This document shows, piece after piece, positions 1-6,537 of a stretch of DNA of 20,318 nt. Position 1 is the stretch's first letter; each line of letters begins with the position of its first letter. This DNA comes from Candidatus Bathyarchaeota archaeon. GTDB taxonomy: Archaea > Thermoproteota > Bathyarchaeia > TCS64. The notes below the pieces were generated by a model. That model was not told the origin of the DNA. It did not search any database and saw nothing but the letters and a program-made list of their open reading frames with translations. A program made the translations under genes and the position numbers. The DNA is taken from positions 1-20,318 of the forward strand of contig WJJC01000164.1 of NCBI GenBank assembly GCA_014729945.1, in the 5' to 3' direction.

Positions 1-43
1 GGTTGCGAAAAATGCCTTAAGCAAGGTATGCACATTCATTCTC

Positions 44-1078
44 TTGATAACTTTGGTTGAGAAAAACCTAGATTTTAGAAGCGATACAGTCACCAAGCCA
101 AGCCCTGAGATGAGGGAAGCAGCCTATAAGGCACCAGTAGGCGACGATGTATATGGTGATGACCCATCAGTAAACAAGCTTGAGGAAACAGCATGTGAGA
201 TATTCGGTAAGGAAGCCGCCTTATTCGTTACCAGCGGCACCATGGGTAACGCTGTCTCTGTGCTTGCTCACACCCAGAGGGGTGACGAGATAATACTGGA
301 GGAAAGCAGTCATATCTATGTGAATGAGGTCGGTGGACTGGCTGTAATGGGTCAGTTAATGGCTAGGACGGTTAAGGGAGAGAAAGGATACATGGATCCA
401 GAGGATATCAGGGCATCCATAAGAGCCGATAATATTCATTACCCTCCGACAAGCCTACTCTGCATCGAGAACACCCATAATAGTGCCGGTGGAATCGCTC
501 TGACCCCAGAACAGATGAAATCTAACTGGGATGTAGCCAAAGAGAATAATTTAGGCATTCACCTTGACGGTGCTAGGATATTCAACGCCTCGGTGGCTCT
601 TGACATAGACGTTAAAGAGTTATCCCAGTACGCTGATACCATCCAGTTATGTCTCAGTAAAGGGTTAGCTGCCCCAGTAGGCTCACTGGTAGTTGGACCC
701 GAAAATATCATGAAAAAGGCAAGAAAATATCGAAAGATGTTGGGAGGTGGAATGAGACAAGCAGGTATCATTGCAGCACCTGGTTATGTTGCTTTAACCC
801 AGATGGTGGATAGACTAGAGGAGGACCACAAGAACGCCAAATTACTGGCTGAAGGGTTAAGCAAACTGGGAATCAAAGTTGTTAATGATGTTCAGACCAA
901 CATGGTCTATGTGGATTTCGGTCCTATAGGCTGGAGAGCTGAGGATTGGAATAAGGCTTGCGAGGATATTGGCTGGAAGAGCCGCGGGCGTGGAACCGGA
1001 ACAAGGCTGGTAACCCACTATGGCATCGAGGAGGAGGACATCAAGAGCTTCCTTAATGGTATCGCCGAGAAGATATAA
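44..1078 (+). CDS. Low-specificity L-threonine aldolase (PLP-dependent beta-eliminating lyase family)
   Basis: Cytosolic PLP enzyme expected to cleave L-threonine or L-allo-threonine to glycine and acetaldehyde. The N-terminus FRSDTVTKPSPEM and the following DVYGDDPSVN are signatures of the family. Other visible residues are His90 in ESSHIY (ring-stacking position), Asp175 and Arg178 in HLDGARIFNA, and the Schiff-base Lys206 in CLSKG. At 344 residues the length is normal. The start is TTG; a weak TATA-like CCTTAAGC at about 14-20 favours TTG-44, but TTG-53 is possible. The next gene lies 38 nt downstream with its own TATA-like box. The family is certain from the motifs; the exact substrate (Thr, allo-Thr, phenylserine) is not. 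Confidence 0.9.
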   Translation: MITLVEKNLDFRSDTVTKPSPEMREAAYKAPVGDDVYGDDPSVNKLEETACEIFGKEAALFVTSGTMGNAVSVLAHTQRGDEIILEESSHIYVNEVGGLAVMGQLMARTVKGEKGYMDPEDIRASIRADNIHYPPTSLLCIENTHNSAGGIALTPEQMKSNWDVAKENNLGIHLDGARIFNASVALDIDVKELSQYADTIQLCLSKGLAAPVGSLVVGPENIMKKARKYRKMLGGGMRQAGIIAAPGYVALTQMVDRLEEDHKNAKLLAEGLSKLGIKVVNDVQTNMVYVDFGPIGWRAEDWNKACEDIGWKSRGRGTGTRLVTHYGIEEEDIKSFLNGIAEKI

Positions 1079-1085
1079 TACCATA

Positions 1086-1094
1086 TTTTTTATC
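1086..1094 (+). promoter_or_regulatory. TATA-like box of the Ldh2 gene
   Basis: The T-rich TATTTTTTATCC stretch is centred about 27 nt before the ATG at 1117. It fits a leaderless archaeal transcript starting at or near the A of the start codon. No SD sequence precedes the start. Confidence 0.45.
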
Positions 1095-1116
1095 CATATA
1101 ACCTCGTTCTTTCTTT

Positions 1117-2157
1117 ATGATTAAAGTCCCAGCCGATAGACTAACAGAACTAGGTATTGAGATATTCACTAAACAGGGTGCAAGCCTTGAAAGAGCCACC
1201 TTTCTAGTTGAGACCTTGGTGGAAGCCAACCTGACGGGTCATGATAGCCACGGTGTCCACTACTACACACGGTACAGTGACAGGATCAAAGAGGGGTACA
1301 TCGAGGTTGATGCTGATCCGGAGATAGTGAAAGAGACTCGGGGTACTGCTTACATTGATGGTAACTGGGCTTTTGGCCAGATCACGGCTAAGAAACTGGT
1401 GGAGACCGCTGTAGAGAAAGCCAAGGAGAATATGGTATCAGCTGTTGGCGCGTTTAACTGTAATCATATAGGCAGGATCGGGTATTATACAGACTGGGCG
1501 GCTAAACAGGGGATAATATCAACCTTCTATGTGAACGTGGGGCACCCCATAGTATCTGTACACAACGGCTTGGGCAAGACTTTTGGAACCAATCCCTACA
1601 GCGCATCGGTGCCAACAGGCGGAGACACGCCATTCCTAGTGGACTACGCCACCAGTGTCGTTGCTGCGGGAAAGCTGAGTGTGGCGAGCGCAAAGGGTGC
1701 GAAGATTCCTGAACACTGGACCCGTGACAAGTATGGTAGGGTCAATGATGATCCAAACGTATTGCAGCAAGGGGGCTGGTTACTGCCCTTCGGCGAGTAT
1801 AAGGGATATGGGCTTCAAATGGTCTCAGAACTGTTAGGCGCTGTCTTAACTGGGTCCCGTATCGGTCCATCAGGAAATGATGAACACCCATCCCCTAACG
1901 GGATATTCATGATGGCAGTGAACCCTGAAGCCTTCATAGGGTTGAATGAGTTTATGACAAACACCGATTCCTTGCTTGAGAAGGTGAAAAACTTACCGGC
2001 TATGGGAGGGGAAAGAGTGATGGTTCCAGGTATGCCTGAAGCGGAAACTAGGGTGAGCAGATTAAGGGAGGGGATTGAGATACCTGACACCACTTGGAGT
2101 GGAATATTAACGCTCTGCGAGGAGATTGGAATAGACGCAGACGCAATCCTGAAATAA
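1117..2157 (+). CDS. Malate/L-lactate dehydrogenase, Ldh2 family
   Basis: NAD(P)H-dependent 2-hydroxyacid oxidoreductase of the Ldh2/MDG2 fold, which differs from the classical Rossmann LDH/MDH. The sequence shows GHDSHGVHYY at residues 41-50, the family motif NxNHIGRxGYY as FNCNHIGRIGYY (catalytic His117), and GTNPYSASVP at 157-166, followed by FLVDYATS. The C-terminal PFGEYKGYGL is also typical. At 346 residues it is full length. The ATG start is supported by an AT-rich TATA-like stretch about 27 nt upstream and no SD. Members act on malate, lactate, ureidoglycolate or sulfolactate, and nothing here distinguishes these. Synteny with the preceding aldolase does not clearly suggest one pathway. 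Confidence 0.9.
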   Translation: MIKVPADRLTELGIEIFTKQGASLERATFLVETLVEANLTGHDSHGVHYYTRYSDRIKEGYIEVDADPEIVKETRGTAYIDGNWAFGQITAKKLVETAVEKAKENMVSAVGAFNCNHIGRIGYYTDWAAKQGIISTFYVNVGHPIVSVHNGLGKTFGTNPYSASVPTGGDTPFLVDYATSVVAAGKLSVASAKGAKIPEHWTRDKYGRVNDDPNVLQQGGWLLPFGEYKGYGLQMVSELLGAVLTGSRIGPSGNDEHPSPNGIFMMAVNPEAFIGLNEFMTNTDSLLEKVKNLPAMGGERVMVPGMPEAETRVSRLREGIEIPDTTWSGILTLCEEIGIDADAILK

Positions 2158-2180
2158 CCTAACTCATTTTTCTCAACGCT

Positions 2181-3368
2181 ATGAGCCTAGGTTACCCGAC
2201 TAAGACTGTTAATGAGGGGAAAGCCTGTTTACTTGTGCCTGAGTTGGATAAAGAGTCGGGGGAACCGGTTCAACATCTAAGAAGCGAAGCACCCGTATTC
2301 TATAACCCAGTTATGAGAACCAACAGGGACACAGCGGTGCTTGTCCTCAGGGCTTATCAGAGACAAACCGATCACCCTGTTACTGTATGTGAACCCATGA
2401 CGGGGTGCGGGGTAAGGGGGGTAAGGTTTCTCCTTGAGGCTCACCCCATTGATAGCTTGGTTTTGGGGGATCTTAATCCCTCAGCTATACGCTTGGCTCG
2501 TGAGAACCTTCGATTAAACAATTTAACCGACAAGGCAAGTTTACGAGAACTAGATGCAAGCCTTCTCCTATCTCTTCATAGTTACCCCCGGGGGAGATTC
2601 GATTACATTGACATAGATCCCTACGGGACGCCAGCCCCTTTCATAGACGCTGCGATAATGGCGACAAAAAACCATGGAATAATCGCGTTAACCGCTACAG
2701 ACATGGCCCCCCTATGTGGTGTCAACAAACGTGCCTGTTTTAGAAAATATGGTGGTTGGCCCCTGCATGGGGATTTCTGTCACGAGTCTGCTTTGCGGAT
2801 AATGTCGGGTACTATAGTTAGACATGCGGCTGTCTACGAGTATGGGACAACACCGGTCTTCAGTTATTACTCTGATCACTATATACGCGCCTATTATAGG
2901 GTTGACAGGGGGGCTAGGAGAGCAGACCGTAAACTCGGGCAATTGGGGTACATCAAGTATTGTTCCAGTTGTCTAAGATGGGAGACCTCAGAGGATAACC
3001 GTAAAGATACATGTAGCTGCGGGGAAACCATGATGGTAGGTGGACCCATGTGGCTGGGGGAATTATCTAGCCCAGAATGCACTAAGGCTATGTTGAGTGA
3101 TCTGGAGAACCTACCTTATTTGAGGGGATCAAAGACTGAAGAGATAATAAGATTAGTAAACTCTGAGCATGGTTACCCTGTTGGGTTCTATGTTATTGAT
3201 TCACTCTGTAGAAAGGTTGGTGTACCATCCATAGCCACCGATCGAGTAATAGAAGCAATACGATCAAACGGTCACAGGGTAACAAGGGTACACTATGATC
3301 CACGTGGGATAAAGACAGATGCAACGATAAATGATTTAACGGAAATATTCAACCAGTTTAAAAAATAG
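2181..3368 (+). CDS. trm1: tRNA (guanine26-N2)-dimethyltransferase Trm1
   Basis: SAM-dependent enzyme that makes N2,N2-dimethylguanosine at position 26 of tRNA. Visible motifs are FYNPVMRTNRD (residues 40-50), the SAM loop GCGVRG (75-80), an acidic ribose-binding position near GDLNPSA (96-102), and the catalytic DIDPYGTP (144-151). A C-terminal zinc-type cluster follows, CSSC at 261-264 and CSC at 278-280. The 395-residue length matches archaeal Trm1. The gene begins 23 nt after the dehydrogenase stop with no obvious SD and only a weak TATA-like match, so it may have its own promoter or be co-transcribed. It converges on rubrerythrin with 9 nt between stops. Confidence 0.95.
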   Translation: MSLGYPTKTVNEGKACLLVPELDKESGEPVQHLRSEAPVFYNPVMRTNRDTAVLVLRAYQRQTDHPVTVCEPMTGCGVRGVRFLLEAHPIDSLVLGDLNPSAIRLARENLRLNNLTDKASLRELDASLLLSLHSYPRGRFDYIDIDPYGTPAPFIDAAIMATKNHGIIALTATDMAPLCGVNKRACFRKYGGWPLHGDFCHESALRIMSGTIVRHAAVYEYGTTPVFSYYSDHYIRAYYRVDRGARRADRKLGQLGYIKYCSSCLRWETSEDNRKDTCSCGETMMVGGPMWLGELSSPECTKAMLSDLENLPYLRGSKTEEIIRLVNSEHGYPVGFYVIDSLCRKVGVPSIATDRVIEAIRSNGHRVTRVHYDPRGIKTDATINDLTEIFNQFKK

Positions 3369-3377
3369 TGGAAGGTG

Positions 3378-3881
3378 TTATTCGACCTTTTTGAACGCTT
3401 TGGCTCCAGCGTTACAAATGGGGCATTTATCAGGTACATTATTCTCAACTGTGTTGCCGCATACGCTACAGACATAGTACTCTGTTTCCTTAAGATCAGT
3501 CTCTTTCTCAAGGGCTTCTGCTGCTTTCTGGTAGAGACCTGCATGAATCTTCTCAACCTCGTTTGCTATGTTAAAACTCCAAGATGCCTGATTTTCTCCT
3601 TCCTCTGCTGCCACATCAAGGAAATCCGGGTACATGGTCTTGAACTCATACGTCTCGCCTTTGATGGCTTCCTGTATGTTTTTCTTGGTGCTGTTTATGC
3701 CCCCCATTATCCGGAGATGGTTATGGGCGTGTACTGTCTCGGCTTCTGCTGCTGCCTTGAATAGTTTTGCGATCTGTGGATATCCCTCGTTTTCCGCTCG
3801 TTTAGCGAACGCGAGGTATTTTCTATTGGCTTGGCTCTCACCTGCGAAGGCTTCTTTCAAGTTTTCTTTCGTCTTACTCAT
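3378..3881 (-). CDS. rbr: Rubrerythrin (ferritin-like di-iron domain plus C-terminal rubredoxin domain)
   Basis: Peroxide-scavenging enzyme that reduces H2O2 to water in anaerobes. The four-helix di-iron domain spans about residues 1-130, with probable iron ligands Glu15 (GESQANRKY), Glu48/His51 (ETVH), Glu76 and Glu79 (GETYE), and Glu110/His113 (EKIH). A rubredoxin-like Fe(Cys)4 domain follows, with Cys138/Cys141 (CSVC) and Cys153/Cys156 (CPIC). At 167 residues it is short but typical. It is transcribed divergently from rlmE across a 99-nt spacer. Presence of this gene suggests an anaerobic or microaerophilic host exposed to oxidative stress. Electron donors are not encoded beside it. Confidence 0.95.
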   Translation of the reverse strand: MSKTKENLKEAFAGESQANRKYLAFAKRAENEGYPQIAKLFKAAAEAETVHAHNHLRIMGGINSTKKNIQEAIKGETYEFKTMYPDFLDVAAEEGENQASWSFNIANEVEKIHAGLYQKAAEALEKETDLKETEYYVCSVCGNTVENNVPDKCPICNAGAKAFKKVE

Positions 3882-3950
3882 TCTTTATCACAGAATATGA
3901 TGAAATCAAAGTGGCGGTAAATAAGGTATAACGTTTTTTCTAGGAACCTT

Positions 3951-3957
3951 CATAAAG
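3951..3957 (+). promoter_or_regulatory. TATA-like box of rlmE
   Basis: CATAAAG is centred 27 nt before the ATG at 3981, in the spacer shared with the divergent rubrerythrin gene. The spacing supports a leaderless transcript. Confidence 0.4.
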
Positions 3958-3980
3958 TTCCGAAGAGTATTGCCCGTGAT

Positions 3981-4700
3981 ATGTCTAGTCGCTGGATGCA
4001 TGAACGAAAAGATGAGCACTACTATAACAAAGCCAAAGAGGAAGGCTATAGATCTAGGGCATCCTATAAACTAAAACAGATTCAGAAAAAGTTCAGGATA
4101 TTTGATAACGCGAAATATGTTCTGGACCTTGGAGCAGCCCCTGGTGGATGGCTACAGGTAGCCAGCGAGTACGTCGATGATGATAATGGTTTGGTGTTAG
4201 GTGTTGACCTTAACCCTATTGATCGTCTACCGTATGATAATGTGTTAACTCTGGAAGGTGATGTACGGGATGAGGAGGTTCAACATGAGATTCTTAACTT
4301 TTTTGATGGTAAAGCTGATGTTATCTTGTCTGATATGGCTCCCAATGTTATTGGTGAATGGGAGGTAGACCAGTACAGGCAGATTCATCTGGCACGGATA
4401 GCTCTCAGGTTATGTGATAAATTATTGAAAAAGGATGGCTGGTTCGTTGTCAAGATATTCCAGGGTGGGGAGCATGTTAAGTATATCAGGGAGATGGAGA
4501 ACATGTTCCAATATGTGAAGAACTTTAAACCCGGGGCGAGCCGGAAGCAGAGCGCTGAGAGATACTTGGTGGCTCATGGATTGAAGGATGATCGTGTTTT
4601 ACCTAAGAAACCGAAAAGAAGGAATGATCTCTCTGAGGACGAAGACGAGGAAGCGTATATACCCGGTGATCAACTCTTCTGGGATGAAGAAGCTGAATAA
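3981..4700 (+). CDS. rlmE: FtsJ/RlmE-type rRNA 2'-O-methyltransferase with acidic C-terminal tail
   Basis: SAM-dependent ribose 2'-O-methyltransferase of the RrmJ/FtsJ family, expected to modify a uridine in the 23S rRNA A-loop. The complete K-D-K-E catalytic tetrad is present: Lys30 in YRSRASYKL, Asp118 in LSDMAPN, Lys158 in VVKIFQG, Glu193 in SAERYLVA. The SAM motif is LDLGAAPGGW at 48-57. After the domain ends near residue 202, a tail of about 35 residues is basic (KKPKRR), then strongly acidic (LSEDEDEEAY). Coding codons here are rich in G/T third positions. The ATG sits 27 nt after CATAAAG with no SD, fitting a leaderless transcript. The stop lies 1 nt from the convergent AroM stop. Confidence 0.95.
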   Translation: MSSRWMHERKDEHYYNKAKEEGYRSRASYKLKQIQKKFRIFDNAKYVLDLGAAPGGWLQVASEYVDDDNGLVLGVDLNPIDRLPYDNVLTLEGDVRDEEVQHEILNFFDGKADVILSDMAPNVIGEWEVDQYRQIHLARIALRLCDKLLKKDGWFVVKIFQGGEHVKYIREMENMFQYVKNFKPGASRKQSAERYLVAHGLKDDRVLPKKPKRRNDLSEDEDEEAYIPGDQLFWDEEAE

Positions 4701-4701
4701 A

Positions 4702-5364
4702 TTAGACTAGTTCTTTCAGCACCCGTGCTACTACTGAGCTGCTGTGTATCGTGGGTTTGCCTGTTGCCTCTACGATCTTATGTTTTAACTCAGTGGGAAA
4801 CCCAAAGCAATTCAAGAATACTAGATCAGGGTCCTTTTCTTTCAGTCTTTTAATGAGGTCTTCAACGTCTTCTGGCTCATATGGAGAAACTGAGTCAGCG
4901 TACAGCTCTATGTCTTCTCTTCCAAAGTCTCGTTCAGCGTAGGGTATCTGTTCTTCTGTCGGGTAGACTACTGCTAGTTTCCCTTCTTTGAGGCTGCCCT
5001 CGATGATTCCTTTTAGTATCTCGCTGGGTGTGACTACGAGACCATTGGAGTTGAACTGGGGAAACTTTCCTGTGCACATAACTACTGTGAGTCTTACTCC
5101 CTGCTCCTCGATCTTGTCCAGTTGTTTCCGCATCCGTGGAACCACGTATTTCTTGGTGATCTTGATCTCTCGTCCATCCCGCATTCTGCTGACCAGTATA
5201 TAGTGCTCGGGGTTGAGATCTATCTTTTGAACATCCTCGTAGGTGAGTTCATCTAGGGCTCCGGCCTCAACGATCTTATAATCTTCTACTAGTATCTCCA
5301 TGAGTCCAGGTATCAGATCATCTCGGGGGCTCTGCCCGATGGTAAGCATGCCTATCTGTTTCAT
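4702..5364 (-). CDS. AroM family protein (Asp/Glu racemase-like fold), function unknown
   Basis: The N-terminus IGMLTIGQSPRDDLIP is the signature of the AroM family, named after an uncharacterised E. coli gene. The family is predicted to share the two-domain Asp/Glu racemase-like fold, with two Cys-containing loops. Here these appear as VVMCTGKFP and FLNCFGFP. The frame stays open to a GTG at 5379, but I chose the ATG at 5364 (220 residues) because it begins the conserved segment and lies 28 nt after a CATATAG box. No reaction is established for the family, so racemase, decarboxylase or isomerase activity would be conjecture. The gene is monocistronic and convergent with rlmE. Confidence 0.82.
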   Translation of the reverse strand: MKQIGMLTIGQSPRDDLIPGLMEILVEDYKIVEAGALDELTYEDVQKIDLNPEHYILVSRMRDGREIKITKKYVVPRMRKQLDKIEEQGVRLTVVMCTGKFPQFNSNGLVVTPSEILKGIIEGSLKEGKLAVVYPTEEQIPYAERDFGREDIELYADSVSPYEPEDVEDLIKRLKEKDPDLVFLNCFGFPTELKHKIVEATGKPTIHSSSVVARVLKELV

Positions 5365-5388
5365 GATAGAGGAAAACACGATTACGCC

Positions 5389-5395
5389 CTATATG
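5389..5395 (-). promoter_or_regulatory. TATA-like box of the AroM-family gene
   Basis: On the minus strand this reads CATATAG, centred 28 nt before the ATG at 5364. It favours that ATG over the GTG at 5379, which is only 13 nt away. Confidence 0.45.
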
Positions 5396-5477
5396 GTTTC
5401 CCATGATATTACTAACCAAGGTAATGGACGACTAGGAGTCTCATATACTAACAACTTGTGATTAACTATCATGAGTT

Positions 5478-5489
5478 TATCTTAATTAC
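5478..5489 (+). promoter_or_regulatory. TATA-like box of the APH-family gene
   Basis: TTATCTTAATTA lies about 27 nt upstream of the ATG at 5511. The 146-nt intergenic segment 5365-5510 holds this box and the divergent AroM box. I see no small gene or hairpin in it. Confidence 0.4.
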
Positions 5490-5510
5490 CGATAAGCTAC
5501 TAGAGATATT

Positions 5511-6500
5511 ATGGATATAAACAGCTTGACTCAAAGCCTTGAAGCCTACCTTGAGAATGAGACCGGCGTGGAATGCCATGTTATTGATCTTGAGGAGGTG
5601 AACCTAGGCTGGGAGACCGAGCTATTCACCTTCAGGTCAAATGGACGGGGTGAACAGCGGAACCTAGTTCTAAGGGTTTTTTCAGGAGATCAGGCTGATG
5701 AGAAAGTGGTTAAAGAGTATAACCTGATGAGGAAACTGGGCGAAGTGGGTTATCCTGTGCCGTCTGTGTACCACTTAGACGCCAGTGCTGAGGTAATTGG
5801 GAAACCTTTCATCATAATGGAACGGGTGATAGGGGAGACCCTTGAAGCGTCTTATCATAAGGGGTCTAAGGAGGAGATGGAGGAGGAGATTACCCGCCTA
5901 ATTCGTCTCTTGGTGGATCTACATAAACTGGATATCTCTCAGTTCAGTAAACTACCAAACCTATCAATAATCACTATTGAAAACTTAGTCGGAAAGTTTG
6001 ATGTGATCAGTAAAGCACACGCACCATGGCTGAGCCCTGTAATTGACTGGTTGAGAAAAAATAAGCCAATGACCTCAGATAATTACGCCTTATGTCACAA
6101 CGATTACCATGGCTTGAACGTGATTCTGGACAAGGATGATAATCCCTACGTTATCGACTGGGGGGCCGCAGGAATATGTGACCCGAGATTCGATCTAGCG
6201 TGGACCATTCTCCTGTACACGACATTCAGTGACCCCTTGTTCAGGGCGCCAATAATAAAGATCTATAACCAGCTAGATGGAAAAACAGATTATTTAGAAT
6301 ATTTCGAGGTCCTCGCAGCCACTCGCAGAATTACCGATCTAGTATCTGTTACTTCTGGGGGTAGTGAGCATGGCTTGAAACCAGAAGCACTGGAGATGAT
6401 GAGGAATTCACGAACACACTATATCAAGGTTCATGACTTTCTCACTGAGAGAACGGGGTATAGACTAAAAGAGTTTGATGAACTACTGGAATCATATTAG
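5511..6500 (+). CDS. Aminoglycoside-phosphotransferase-like (APH family) kinase
   Basis: Protein-kinase-fold small-molecule phosphotransferase. The APH catalytic loop is CHNDYHGLNV, with Asp198 as base and Asn203 as metal ligand. The metal-binding motif VIDWGAAGICDPRFDLAW has Asp216. The N-lobe contains FTFRSNG and LVLRVF, with a probable ATP-binding Lys/Arg position, and a hinge IIMERVIGETL at 101-111. The 329-residue length is normal for the family. Members phosphorylate antibiotics, choline, homoserine, sugars or other metabolites. No neighbour suggests a substrate, so antibiotic resistance should not be assumed. The ATG start lies 27 nt after an AT-rich TTATCTTAATTA, consistent with a leaderless transcript. 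Confidence 0.88.
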   Translation: MDINSLTQSLEAYLENETGVECHVIDLEEVNLGWETELFTFRSNGRGEQRNLVLRVFSGDQADEKVVKEYNLMRKLGEVGYPVPSVYHLDASAEVIGKPFIIMERVIGETLEASYHKGSKEEMEEEITRLIRLLVDLHKLDISQFSKLPNLSIITIENLVGKFDVISKAHAPWLSPVIDWLRKNKPMTSDNYALCHNDYHGLNVILDKDDNPYVIDWGAAGICDPRFDLAWTILLYTTFSDPLFRAPIIKIYNQLDGKTDYLEYFEVLAATRRITDLVSVTSGGSEHGLKPEALEMMRNSRTHYIKVHDFLTERTGYRLKEFDELLESY

Positions 6501-6537
6501 TCAGTGAAAATGAGATACTTTTTCTGATTACAGGTTG

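Noticed and set aside
1..43. End of an upstream gene or tRNA at the left edge
   Set aside because: Too little sequence, and no frame or structure can be supported.
3375..3764. Hydrophobic + strand frame opposite rubrerythrin
   Set aside because: It is the complement of a strongly supported rubrerythrin gene, so a shadow frame.
5511..6500. Aminoglycoside resistance gene
   Set aside because: The APH fold is shared by many metabolic kinases; no resistance context or transfer signature is present.
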